From: a virus
DNA length: 50,425 nt
Virus record (IMG/VR): IMGVR_UViG_3300023170_000043
Coordinates: 1 to 50,425 of that record
Direction: 5' to 3' (one strand)
Below the pieces are notes generated by a model that searched no databases, was not told the DNA's origin, and saw only the letters and a program-made list of their open reading frames with translations. This document shows, piece by piece, positions 32,409 through 40,880 of this stretch. The position numbers and the translations under genes were made by a program. The stretch's first letter is position 1, and each line of letters opens with the position of its first letter.

Positions 32409-32655
32409 TGTTCAAGTTATTGTCCTAGTAAACGGACAAACAATTATTTCCAAGATTGCTGCAGTGGTATCGGAACTTGGAGAGCCTGATTGTAAGTTGA
32501 TCAATCCCTATCAGATTGTTGACGGCAAACTTACTTCTTGGTTGAGTGAGTTGACTGCCAACACTGATGCGATTATGATCTCTTCAGACAAGATTTTGAC
32601 TTTGGTTGATCCCAAAGAAACTCTACTTAATGATTATTTGACTCTCACTAAATGA
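32401..32655 (+). CDS. Sm-like small protein (paralogue 4 of 4)
   Basis: 84 aa, the shortest member: VLVNGQTIISKIAAVV, LINPYQIVDG, TSWLSEL, DKILTLVDPKETLLNDYLTL. Tandem with paralogue 3, overlapping both it and gp43 (ATGA), so all three are cotranslated. Mixed oligomers with paralogue 3 are conceivable. No function is known. Confidence 0.65.
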   Translation: MDDVQVIVLVNGQTIISKIAAVVSELGEPDCKLINPYQIVDGKLTSWLSELTANTDAIMISSDKILTLVDPKETLLNDYLTLTK

Positions 32656-35150
32656 AGTTTTACACAAGTGTATTTCAACTAGGTAATGATATCCTCGTCC
32701 GTGGATACGAAAACGGCAAACATTTTACAAAAAGAGAAGAGTTTTATCCAAGGTTTTTTGTTCCTTCTAAGAAGGAAAGTAAGTTCAAGACCTTGGATGG
32801 ACAGCATGTTGAACCCATTCAACCTGGAACTATCCGAGACTGTAAAGAATTCTTGGACAAGTATCAGGATGTGAATGGGTTCAGGGTTTATGGGAATGAC
32901 CGATATGTTTATCAGTACATTGCTCAGAACTATCCAGAAGAAGAGATTAAGTTTGATAGTAGTAAGATCAAGGTTATCACCATTGACATTGAGGTTGCAG
33001 CTGAGAGTGGATTCCCCGATGTCTTCAACTGTGCTGAAGAACTTCTTTTGATCACGGTTCAGGATTACAATACCAAACAGATTATTACTTTTGGTTCACG
33101 TCCTGCAAACATTACGCAGAAGAACGTCAGGTTCATCCAGTGTGCGGACGAGTATGACCTTATCGGTAGGTTTATGGACTGGTGGACGGCAAACCCACCA
33201 GAGGTCGTTACAGGGTGGAATAACGAGTTGTATGACATGCCCTACCTAGTGGGTCGCATGACCCGTCTGATGGGTGAGAAGTTCGCCAAACGTCTCTCTC
33301 CGTGGAACATCGTTCGTGTTGATGAGGTTACAATCTCTGGTCGTAAACAACTTAGTTGCCGCATTGCGGGTGTGTCTATTCTGGACTACCTCGATCTCTA
33401 TAAGAAGTCTCCTGCGACTCCGAATCAAGAAAGCTACCGACTAGATCACATCGCCTTCATGGAGTTGGGTCAGAACAAGTTGGATCACTCTGAATTTGAT
33501 ACTTTCCGTGACTTTTATACTAACAACTGGCAGAAGTTCGTAGAGTACAACATCGTTGACGTGGAGTTGGTTGACCGTCTTGAGGATAAACTGAAACTGA
33601 TTGACTTGTGTTTCACTCGTGCGTTTGACGCTAAGGTAAACTTCAACGATATCGCATATCAGGTGAGAACCTGGGACGCAATCATTTATAACTATCTTTT
33701 GAAGAAGAACATTGTAATTCCTCAGAAGGAACGTAACAGTAAGAGTGAAAAATATGCGGGTGCGTTTGTAAAAGAACCTATCCCTGGTGCATATGAGTGG
33801 GTTGTCAACTTTGACCTTAACTCACTATATCCCCACTTGATCATGCAGTACAACATCTCTCCAGAAACTCTGATTGAACAACGTCATCCCAACGTGACAG
33901 TCAGTAAGATTCTGAATAAAGAACTGACTTTTGAGATGTATAAAGACAATGCAGTTTGTGCCAACGGTGCGATGTACCGTAAAGATGTGCGTGGATTCCT
34001 TCCTGAACTGATGGAAAAAATGTACAACGAACGTGTCATCTTTAAGAAGAAGATGATTGAGGCAAAGAAAGCTTATGAGAAGACTCCAACCAAAGAACTT
34101 GAGAAAGAGATTTCTCGATGTGATAACATCCAAATGGCTAAAAAGATCGCTCTTAATAGCGCTTATGGTGCCATCGGTAATGAGTATTTTCGATATTACA
34201 AACTTGCAAATGCAGAAGCGATTACACTCTCTGGTCAAGTCTCTATCCAATGGATAGAAGAGAAGATGAACAAATATCTAAACAATGTTCTTAAATCTGA
34301 TGGAGTAGACTATGTTATTGCTATTGATACCGATTCTATCTACCTTAATATGGGTCCTTTTGTTGACGCAGTATTCAAGGGTAGAGAGGCGTCTACTGAG
34401 GAGATTGTTAATTTCCTTGATAAGGTCAGTCACATGGAACTTGAAAAGTATATTGAGAGTTCTTACGAAGAATTGGCCACTTACCTCAACGCCTACGAAA
34501 ACAAAATGATCATGAAACGCGAGAACATCGCGGAACGTGGTATTTGGACTGGTAAGAAACGTTATATTCTCCGTGTCTGGGATAGTGAGGGTGTCCGATA
34601 TGAGAAACCCAAACTGAAGATGATGGGTATTGAAGCGATCAAAACTTCTACTCCTGCACCATGTCGTAAGTATATTAAGGATGCATTGGATATCATCATG
34701 ACTAAAGGTGAGGATGATGTGATTGACTTCATCGAAAATGCTCGTAAGGAATTCAAGAAACTGAAACCAGAAGAGATTGCGTTTCCCCGCAGTGTTTCTG
34801 AGATCAATAAGTGGATGTCTCGCACTGACATGTACAACAAAGGTTGTCCCATTCATGTTCGTGGTGCGATCTTGTATAACCACTACACCAAGAAAGTTGG
34901 ACTTGATAAGAAGTATGCAGCAATTCAAAGCGGAGAGAAGATTAAGTTCTTATACTTGAAAGTTCCAAATCCTATTCAAGAGAATGTCTTCTCTTTCATT
35001 CAGGACTTCCCCAGGGAACTTGGATATGAACAATACGTTGATTATGATGCACAGTTTGACAAATCTTTTGTTGAACCGATGAAGATTATTCTCAATGCTA
35101 TTGGTTGGTCTGTTGAAAAGAAAATCAGTTTGGAGTCTTTCTTCGGATGA
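32652..35150 (+). CDS. gp43: DNA polymerase gp43 (family B)
   Basis: Replicative polymerase with proofreading, 832 aa (T4: 898). Exonuclease motif I ITIDIEVAA (D112, E114), motif II VVTGWNNELYDMPYL, motif III in YNIVDVELVDRL. Polymerase motif A NFDLNSLYPHLIMQYN, motif B with KKIALNSAYGAIGNEYFRYY, motif C AIDTDSIYLN. The C-terminus ends KKISLESFFG, a plausible clamp-binding tail. It overlaps both neighbours by ATGA. Confidence 0.98.
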   Translation: MKFYTSVFQLGNDILVRGYENGKHFTKREEFYPRFFVPSKKESKFKTLDGQHVEPIQPGTIRDCKEFLDKYQDVNGFRVYGNDRYVYQYIAQNYPEEEIKFDSSKIKVITIDIEVAAESGFPDVFNCAEELLLITVQDYNTKQIITFGSRPANITQKNVRFIQCADEYDLIGRFMDWWTANPPEVVTGWNNELYDMPYLVGRMTRLMGEKFAKRLSPWNIVRVDEVTISGRKQLSCRIAGVSILDYLDLYKKSPATPNQESYRLDHIAFMELGQNKLDHSEFDTFRDFYTNNWQKFVEYNIVDVELVDRLEDKLKLIDLCFTRAFDAKVNFNDIAYQVRTWDAIIYNYLLKKNIVIPQKERNSKSEKYAGAFVKEPIPGAYEWVVNFDLNSLYPHLIMQYNISPETLIEQRHPNVTVSKILNKELTFEMYKDNAVCANGAMYRKDVRGFLPELMEKMYNERVIFKKKMIEAKKAYEKTPTKELEKEISRCDNIQMAKKIALNSAYGAIGNEYFRYYKLANAEAITLSGQVSIQWIEEKMNKYLNNVLKSDGVDYVIAIDTDSIYLNMGPFVDAVFKGREASTEEIVNFLDKVSHMELEKYIESSYEELATYLNAYENKMIMKRENIAERGIWTGKKRYILRVWDSEGVRYEKPKLKMMGIEAIKTSTPAPCRKYIKDALDIIMTKGEDDVIDFIENARKEFKKLKPEEIAFPRSVSEINKWMSRTDMYNKGCPIHVRGAILYNHYTKKVGLDKKYAAIQSGEKIKFLYLKVPNPIQENVFSFIQDFPRELGYEQYVDYDAQFDKSFVEPMKIILNAIGWSVEKKISLESFFG

Positions 35151-35308
35151 GTAAATACACTGTCTGTTGGGCTGAACCTGGAGATATTTCTCCTTATCAG
35201 CACCATAGAGAATTTAATGATGAAATCACTGCAAAGTGGTTTGCAAAAGAGATGAAAACCCAGTATAATTGGGTTATCTGCACAGAGTCTAAAAATCTAG
35301 AGGAGTAG
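35147..35308 (+). CDS. 53-aa hypothetical protein
   Basis: ATG 35147 overlaps the gp43 stop (ATGA). Starts MSKYTVCWAEPGDIS and contains EITAKWFAKEMKTQYNWVICTE, a compact alpha/beta pattern. No family recognised. The stop is one base before the next ATG. Confidence 0.65.
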   Translation: MSKYTVCWAEPGDISPYQHHREFNDEITAKWFAKEMKTQYNWVICTESKNLEE

Positions 35309-35309
35309 T

Positions 35310-35480
35310 ATGGATCTGCCTATTAACGATAAAGAACTTGACACTATTGTGAGTGCTCTTCGCCTTGGTGGAGATACCTCTCTTTATCAGAAACTAAAAA
35401 TTGTAAAAGAAATTCGTGAGGAAAATCCTGGTGGACCTTACAAACAAATTCTCCGAGAACAATTTGGATTTGTTGCCTAA
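35310..35480 (+). CDS. 56-aa hypothetical protein
   Basis: Ribosome site GAGGAG precedes ATG 35310. Helical: KELDTIVSALRLGGDTSLYQ and KLKIVKEIREENPGGPYKQI. Its end overlaps the start of the 2OG oxygenase gene in another frame. No family recognised. Confidence 0.65.
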   Translation: MDLPINDKELDTIVSALRLGGDTSLYQKLKIVKEIREENPGGPYKQILREQFGFVA

Positions 35481-36081
35481 AGTTTATGAACACCCTTTTG
35501 GAGTAAAGGAGTATTTTTATCCAAATAGGTTTACATATACTGATATTAAAAATGTTATAGATTATCTAAATAAAAAATTTTATAACGTTAATAATATTAA
35601 ACATGAATCTCCAGGACTTCAGACTCCAGGAGATTTTAATTTATTTTTGGAAGAACCCTTTCAGAAGTTAAAAGAAACATATTTGGAAAGTGTTGAAAAT
35701 TATGTAAACCAAAAAAAGTTGATTGACAACCTAAATTTGGGTAAGTATAATATTTTTACTTGGTGTTATATGAATTGGAAATCATCTGGTCGTCAAGATG
35801 ATACTCCAGTGTGGCATATACATAATCCAACACATCCGGATTCTATAACAGGGGTTTTTTATCTTAAACTACCAAAAACAAATAAAGGAGAAACTAAATT
35901 TCATATAGGCGGAAACGAATTTGAATTACCTTCTAGAGAATTGAGTTGGTTTCTTTTTCCATCAACTTATCTGCACGCTCCTGGAGAAATAATTTCAAAT
36001 CAAAAAAGATATGTTCTTAGTGTTGATATTTGGTTTGATGAAACTTATGATAAAATTAAAGTAATTAGTGGAGATTTTTAA
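35431..36081 (+). CDS. 2OG-Fe(II) oxygenase-like protein
   Basis: 216 aa from GTG 35431, which has GAGGA nine bases upstream; GTG 35416 in the same frame is possible. The core shows WHIHNPTHPDSITGVFYLKLP (about 128-148), WFLFPSTYLHAPG (173-185, H182) and KRYVLSVDIWF (R193), the pattern of phage oxygenases with H-x-H instead of H-x-D. Visibly more AT-rich than the neighbours and inserted, overlapping the previous ORF, before uvsX. Substrate unknown. Confidence 0.75.
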   Translation: MDLTNKFSENNLDLLPKVYEHPFGVKEYFYPNRFTYTDIKNVIDYLNKKFYNVNNIKHESPGLQTPGDFNLFLEEPFQKLKETYLESVENYVNQKKLIDNLNLGKYNIFTWCYMNWKSSGRQDDTPVWHIHNPTHPDSITGVFYLKLPKTNKGETKFHIGGNEFELPSRELSWFLFPSTYLHAPGEIISNQKRYVLSVDIWFDETYDKIKVISGDF

Positions 36082-36082
36082 A

Positions 36083-37084
36083 TTGGATTTTCTTAAAGAC
36101 ATTGTAAAAGAAATTGGCGGTGAGTATACACAACTTGCTTCCGAAATTGATGAAACAGAAACTTATGTTGACACAGGTTCGTACATTTTTAATGCACTGG
36201 TTTCAGGTAGTATATTTGGCGGTGTATCTGGGAATAAGATTACTGCTATTGCTGGAGAGTCTTCTACTGGAAAGACTTTCTTTTCTCTCGCTGTGGTTAA
36301 GAATTTTCTTGATTCTAACCCCGATGGTTATTGTCTCTACTTTGATACTGAGGCCGCTATCAATAAATCCTTACTTGAGTCTAGGGGCATTGACCTCAGC
36401 AGGTTAGTTGTCGTCAACGTAGTTACGATTGAAGACTTCCGTGGTAAGGCTCTGAAGGCGGTAGATCTGTATCTTAAGAAACCATTAGAGGAACGCAAAC
36501 CCTGTATGTTTGTGTTAGACTCCTTAGGTATGCTTTCCACTGAGAAGGAAATCACCGACGCACTCAACGACAAACAAGTTCGTGACATGACCAAATCTCA
36601 GTTGGTCAAAGGTGCATTCCGTATGATCACCCTCAAGTTGGGTCAAGCTAACATTCCCATGATTGTTACTAACCACACTTACGATGTTATTGGCTCTTAC
36701 GTTCCTACTAAAGAGATGGGTGGTGGTTCTGGTCTTAAGTATGCTGCCTCTACGATCATTCATCTCTCAAAGAAAAAAGAAAAGGATGGAACAGAAATTG
36801 TTGGAAACCTTATCAAGGCAAAGACTGCTAAGTCGCGTTTAAGCAAGGAGAACAAAGATGTGGAAGTACGTCTGTATTACGATGAGCGTGGTCTTGATCG
36901 TTATTATGGTCTTCTTGAACTCGGTGAGATTGGCGGTCTCTGGAAAAACGTCGCAGGACGTTACGAGATGGATGGCAAAAAAGTCTATGCTAAAGCTATA
37001 CTCAAAGACCCCGAAATATATTTCACTCCAGAAGTAATGGAGAAACTAGATGAAATTGCAAAGGAAGAGTTTCGTTATGGGTGA
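36083..37084 (+). CDS. uvsX: Recombinase UvsX (RecA-like)
   Basis: Strand exchange ATPase, 333 aa from TTG 36083 (T4: 391). The start is chosen because MDFLKDIVKEIGGEY is the usual cyanophage N-terminus and GGAG lies nine bases upstream; a GTG at 36068 would add five residues. Walker A GESSTGKT (58-65), Walker B PCMFVLDSLGMLS, L2-like loop GSYVPTKEMGGGSGLKYAAS. A TTG start is unusual in this genome and may limit its expression after insertion of the oxygenase gene. Confidence 0.95.
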   Translation: MDFLKDIVKEIGGEYTQLASEIDETETYVDTGSYIFNALVSGSIFGGVSGNKITAIAGESSTGKTFFSLAVVKNFLDSNPDGYCLYFDTEAAINKSLLESRGIDLSRLVVVNVVTIEDFRGKALKAVDLYLKKPLEERKPCMFVLDSLGMLSTEKEITDALNDKQVRDMTKSQLVKGAFRMITLKLGQANIPMIVTNHTYDVIGSYVPTKEMGGGSGLKYAASTIIHLSKKKEKDGTEIVGNLIKAKTAKSRLSKENKDVEVRLYYDERGLDRYYGLLELGEIGGLWKNVAGRYEMDGKKVYAKAILKDPEIYFTPEVMEKLDEIAKEEFRYG

Positions 37085-37616
37085 TTTCATCAAGGTTTAT
37101 GAAGATGTCCTTGATGAAAAACTGTGCGAAACTTTAATTCATATGTTTGATTTGAGTGGATACAAGGAGATTGTTAAAAACGGCGGTACTCCCAATTTCA
37201 CTCAATTAAATATTAATCAAAAACATCCAGAGAGTATTAAACAACTTTCACTGAATACCAAGAAAGTTCTGGATCTTTACAAAAAACAGTTCTCAGATTA
37301 CACTAGATGGTATCCCCAGAGACTCTTTTTGGAAGAGTTTCGTATCAAGAAATATCATTCCAGAAGTCATGATCGTTTTGACATCCACGTTGATGTAGAT
37401 AATCATGCATCTGCAAGAAGGTATCTAGCTTTCTTGTATTATCTGAATGATGATTTCACTGGTGGAGAGACTGAGTTTCCTCATCACAATAAAAAGATTG
37501 TCCCTAAGAGAGGGTCAGTTATGGTGTTTCCTCCAACTTGGCAGTATCCTCATGCAGGATTACGAGTCAATAAAGGAATAAAGTATATTATGTCCACTTA
37601 TTGTCACTATTACTAA
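37077..37616 (+). CDS. 2OG-Fe(II) oxygenase, prolyl 4-hydroxylase type
   Basis: 179 aa from ATG 37077, overlapping the uvsX stop, with AAGGAAGAG upstream. Iron site H104-V-D106 in FDIHVDVDNHASARRYLAFLYY, second His H159 in YPHAGLRV, and Lys K169 in NKGIKYIMSTY as 2-oxoglutarate anchor: HxD...H...K is the P4H signature. Cyanophages carry several such enzymes. The target may be a host or phage protein; none can be named. Confidence 0.88.
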   Translation: MGDFIKVYEDVLDEKLCETLIHMFDLSGYKEIVKNGGTPNFTQLNINQKHPESIKQLSLNTKKVLDLYKKQFSDYTRWYPQRLFLEEFRIKKYHSRSHDRFDIHVDVDNHASARRYLAFLYYLNDDFTGGETEFPHHNKKIVPKRGSVMVFPPTWQYPHAGLRVNKGIKYIMSTYCHYY

Positions 37617-38998
37617 TGGAAAGGGTTGAAACTACTATTCTTAGGAGTCTCGCATTTAATGAAGAATATTCCCGAAAGGTTATGCCTTTCATCAGAACTG
37701 AATATTTCACTGACTATACTGAGAAGGTAGTTTTTGAGGAGATTGGTAAGTTTATTTTTAACTACAATAAACTTCCTAACCAAGAGATCCTTCGTGTTGA
37801 AGTTGATAATCGTACTGATCTAAATGAGAATACTTATAAAGAAGTAACTGAGTACGTAAGTAAACTAGATGACTCTGCTTTGGATACTCAGTGGTTGATT
37901 GATACTACTGAGAAGTGGTGTCGTGACAAAGCTATCTACCTTGCATTGATGGAGTCCATCTCCATTGTAGATGGTAATGATCAGAAGAAAACCAAGGATG
38001 CGATTCCTTCCATTCTTTCAGATGCACTTGCAGTCAGTTTCGACTCTAACGTAGGACATGACTACCTCCAAGATTATGAAGGTCGTTATGATTTTTATCA
38101 TCAAACAGAAGAAAAGATTCCTTTTGATCTGGAATTCTTCAACAAGATTACAAAGGGTGGACTCTGCAATAAATCTCTCAATATTGCTCTTGCTGGAACG
38201 GGTGTCGGCAAGTCTCTATTCATGTGTCACATGGCTAGTTCCGTTCTGTTGCAAGGTAAAAATGTTTTGTACATTACGATGGAGATGGCTGAAGAAAGAA
38301 TTGCGGAACGTATTGACGCAAACCTTTTAAATGTCAACATCCAAGAGATCGCAAATCTTCCACGTAAGATGTTTGAAACCAAAATTACTAATCTCTCTAA
38401 GAAGACTCAGGGATCTCTTATAATTAAAGAGTACCCTACAGCGAGTGCTCACAGTGGACACTTTAAGTCACTTCTTAATGAACTTGCACTTAAGAAGTCA
38501 TTTAAACCTGATATTATTTTCATTGATTACCTTAATATATGTGCTTCCTCACGATATCGCGGTAATCTTTCTGTCAATTCATATTCGTATATTAAAGCTA
38601 TTGCAGAGGAGCTTCGAGGGTTGGCTGTTGAGGCAAACGTCCCTATCGTATCTGCCACGCAGACCACTCGCTCTGGTTATGGCAGCAGTGATGTTGACCT
38701 TACTGACACTAGTGAATCCTTTGGCCTCCCTGCTACTGCTGATCTTATGTTTGCCCTTATTAGTACCGAGGAACTAGAACAACTTGGACAGATTATGGTG
38801 AAACAACTTAAGAATCGTTATAATGATTTGTCGGTCAATAAGAGATTTGTTCTTGGTATTGATCGTGCAAAGATGCGACTGTATGATTGTGAACAGTCTG
38901 CACAAGGAGATATACTTGACTCGGGACAGGAAGAGGAGTATACTTATGAAGAAAAGAAAACTGGTCCCAAAAAATCGTTCGAAGGATTTAAATTCTGA
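37616..38998 (+). CDS. gp41: Replicative helicase gp41 (DnaB-like)
   Basis: Hexameric 5'-3' helicase of the replisome, partner of primase gp61. 460 aa from ATG 37616, sharing one base with the previous stop (T4: 475). N-terminal helical domain, then RecA-like core with Walker A ALAGTGVGKS (191-200), Walker B DIIFIDYLNICASS, and a DnaB-type VSATQTTRSGYGSS. The C-terminus is acidic (EEEYTYEEKKTG). Confidence 0.96.
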   Translation: MERVETTILRSLAFNEEYSRKVMPFIRTEYFTDYTEKVVFEEIGKFIFNYNKLPNQEILRVEVDNRTDLNENTYKEVTEYVSKLDDSALDTQWLIDTTEKWCRDKAIYLALMESISIVDGNDQKKTKDAIPSILSDALAVSFDSNVGHDYLQDYEGRYDFYHQTEEKIPFDLEFFNKITKGGLCNKSLNIALAGTGVGKSLFMCHMASSVLLQGKNVLYITMEMAEERIAERIDANLLNVNIQEIANLPRKMFETKITNLSKKTQGSLIIKEYPTASAHSGHFKSLLNELALKKSFKPDIIFIDYLNICASSRYRGNLSVNSYSYIKAIAEELRGLAVEANVPIVSATQTTRSGYGSSDVDLTDTSESFGLPATADLMFALISTEELEQLGQIMVKQLKNRYNDLSVNKRFVLGIDRAKMRLYDCEQSAQGDILDSGQEEEYTYEEKKTGPKKSFEGFKF

Positions 38999-39420
38999 TG
39001 TCTAAAACTATGTCTAAAACCGTTGATTTCCAGAAGTACTCTGAGTTTGTAAATGCAGTTACTTCTGATGCATCTACCGATTTCCTTGCCCTTAGTGATC
39101 GTCTTGTTACACTTGACGAGAAAGGTGCAAATATTGAACGTCTCCTAACCGCAGGTGTTGGTATCAATGCAGAGGGTGGTGAGTTTCTTGAGATTATCAA
39201 GAAGATGATCTTCCAAGGTAAACCTTTTAATGCAGACAACAAAGAACACATGATCATTGAACTCGGTGATCTGATGTGGTACGTTGCTCAAGCATGTATG
39301 GCACTTGAAGTTTCCCTTGATGACGTAGTTGCACGTAATGTGAAGAAACTGGAGAAGCGTTATCCTGGTGGTTCTTTTGATGTTTACTATTCCGAAAATC
39401 GTGCGGAGGGAGATCTGTGA
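38998..39420 (+). CDS. mazG: MazG-like nucleotide pyrophosphohydrolase
   Basis: 140 aa; cyanophage MazG is an accessory enzyme whose preferred substrate is debated. MazG helices: EGGEFLEIIKKMIFQGK with E-xxE metal ligands, then HMIIELGDLMWYVAQACMALE with ExxD, and VVARNVKKLEKRYPGGSFD. Start ATG 38998 overlaps gp41. A second in-frame ATG is only four codons later (MSKTMSKT). Confidence 0.92.
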   Translation: MSKTMSKTVDFQKYSEFVNAVTSDASTDFLALSDRLVTLDEKGANIERLLTAGVGINAEGGEFLEIIKKMIFQGKPFNADNKEHMIIELGDLMWYVAQACMALEVSLDDVVARNVKKLEKRYPGGSFDVYYSENRAEGDL

Positions 39421-39710
39421 ATAAAATTTATCTCTTTTCTAAAGATTCTTGTGGCCCGTGTAGACTTGTAGAAAAATATCTTGAAGCTCTTTCTGATGAT
39501 AGGACTAAGTTAATTGAAAAAGTGGACCTTGAAGATGTTAGTGATTTTCCTATCCCTCAAGAAAATTTGGACCTTGCAAAACAATATGGAGTAACTGCTA
39601 CTCCAGTTTTGGTTATCACTTCAACAGATGGAACTTTGTTAGAATCTTATACTGGTGGAGTAGACATTACAAAAAACATTTCAAAAGTTTTTGAACAATA
39701 TACCGCATAA
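39417..39710 (+). CDS. Thioredoxin
   Basis: 97 aa from GTG 39417 (GTGA overlap with mazG). Active site CGPC at 12-15 in KDSCGPCRLVEKYL; cis-Pro in TATPVLVI. Likely electron donor to the ribonucleotide reductase whose gene starts at 48730. In T4, NrdC has this job. Confidence 0.93.
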   Translation: MNKIYLFSKDSCGPCRLVEKYLEALSDDRTKLIEKVDLEDVSDFPIPQENLDLAKQYGVTATPVLVITSTDGTLLESYTGGVDITKNISKVFEQYTA

Positions 39711-39716
39711 TAATCA

Positions 39717-39750
39717 AACCCTTGTCATAAATATTTGACAGGGGTTTTTT
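39717..39750 (+). terminator. Terminator with late promoter in its loop
   Basis: AACCCTTGTCA pairs with TGACAGGGGTT over 11 bp with one T-G wobble; the loop is TAAATATT; six T follow. It ends the replication operon after thioredoxin. The loop carries CATAAATA (see next feature). Confidence 0.9.
39726..39733 (+). promoter_or_regulatory. Late promoter (CATAAATA) inside the terminator loop
   Basis: CATAAATA lies at the apex of the 39717-39746 hairpin, 26 bases before ATG 39759, the typical spacing for late genes here. Confidence 0.7.
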
Positions 39751-39758
39751 CTTTTCAC

Positions 39759-40841
39759 ATGGCAAAATTAAATGAAGGGGATGTGATGGAGGGCGTATTT
39801 GCCATCTGTCTCGCAGAATTATTTGCTCACAACGATATCAACAAGTCTAGAGTAAACGGGTGGAGAAGACAAATAGACCCAGGTATATTCAGAAATGGTA
39901 GGGCAGAGGTAACAGTAAGAGAATTTAAAGATGGTAGACCAAAGGATAATATCAAGGTCACTCTTATTCTTAGACTAAAATATGAATCAACAAATATGGC
40001 TTTTGGAGATAACTTTGCTCCTTTATATGAAAGTAGTAAAGATATAGGTAATATCAGTAGAAAGATTGATAATTTAATAACTTTTACCAAAACTCATTAC
40101 AGATCTTTGATTAAACAAACTAAAGATAGTTATTTAAGAAATAAACAATCTGATAATGTTGAAATTATTATCAATGCAGATGGTATTGCTGGAGAGTCTT
40201 CTGGTGGATCTATAAAAGGTGATTTGGAAGTTGATGTTAATATGAATGGTGCTATTGTAATGGACAGAAGACTTAGTTTTTCATTGAAGTCTGGTAGTAA
40301 AACTCTTGCCAATTTAAGTCCTTTCAATGGTATGATGGATATCTTGGGGAGATTTGGAGTGTCTTTGGAAAAGGAAGTAGAATATAGAACTATTTTGGGT
40401 GAACAGTTGGCAACTGCAAGAACTCCAGCTGAAAAAAGATTAAAGGTTAATACTATTAATAACCTATACAATGACACTTTATCTGGTTTATCTGATAAAT
40501 CATCCTCTGCATCATTTAAAGGTGCTGCTTTTCAACTTTTTAGAGATGTCACTTTTGGTTCAGATCTAGCAAACGTAGTTGATATTGATAAAACTAAAAT
40601 CAAAGAGATCACTGTAGAACATATAAATGAATTGGAACAGAACACAACATTAATACGTGTTGATGAGTCTGGTAGAGGTTCTAATAAAACGTTAAAGTTT
40701 GTATTACAACCTTTAAATAAGGAATTATTCCAACTAAGATTTAAAAAAAGAACTGCTGGTTCTGGAGAAAACTTTCAAATTAAGGAATTGAAATTCTATG
40801 TAGAAGCGGGTAAAGCCGCATATGCACCGCAACTTAAATGA
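39759..40841 (+). CDS. Unknown late protein
   Basis: 360 aa from ATG 39759 (an earlier in-frame start at 39735 lies in the terminator). Begins AKLNEGDVMEGVFAICLAELFA, contains GIFRNGRAEVTVREF, a beta-rich middle (GDLEVDVNMNGAIVMDRRLSFSL) and ends with strands (FQLRFKKRTAGSG, FQIKELKFYVEAGKAAY). Family not recognised; a nuclease-like or virion function cannot be separated from sequence alone. First gene of the second late cluster. Confidence 0.7.
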   Translation: MAKLNEGDVMEGVFAICLAELFAHNDINKSRVNGWRRQIDPGIFRNGRAEVTVREFKDGRPKDNIKVTLILRLKYESTNMAFGDNFAPLYESSKDIGNISRKIDNLITFTKTHYRSLIKQTKDSYLRNKQSDNVEIIINADGIAGESSGGSIKGDLEVDVNMNGAIVMDRRLSFSLKSGSKTLANLSPFNGMMDILGRFGVSLEKEVEYRTILGEQLATARTPAEKRLKVNTINNLYNDTLSGLSDKSSSASFKGAAFQLFRDVTFGSDLANVVDIDKTKIKEITVEHINELEQNTTLIRVDESGRGSNKTLKFVLQPLNKELFQLRFKKRTAGSGENFQIKELKFYVEAGKAAYAPQLK

Positions 40842-40847
40842 TAAATA
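40840..40847 (+). promoter_or_regulatory. Late promoter element (GATAAATA)
   Basis: GATAAATA 34 bases before ATG 40881, overlapping the preceding stop TGA (40839-40841). Confidence 0.7.
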
Positions 40848-40880
40848 AACATAGGTAAAGGAATACTAACTATTATTAGA

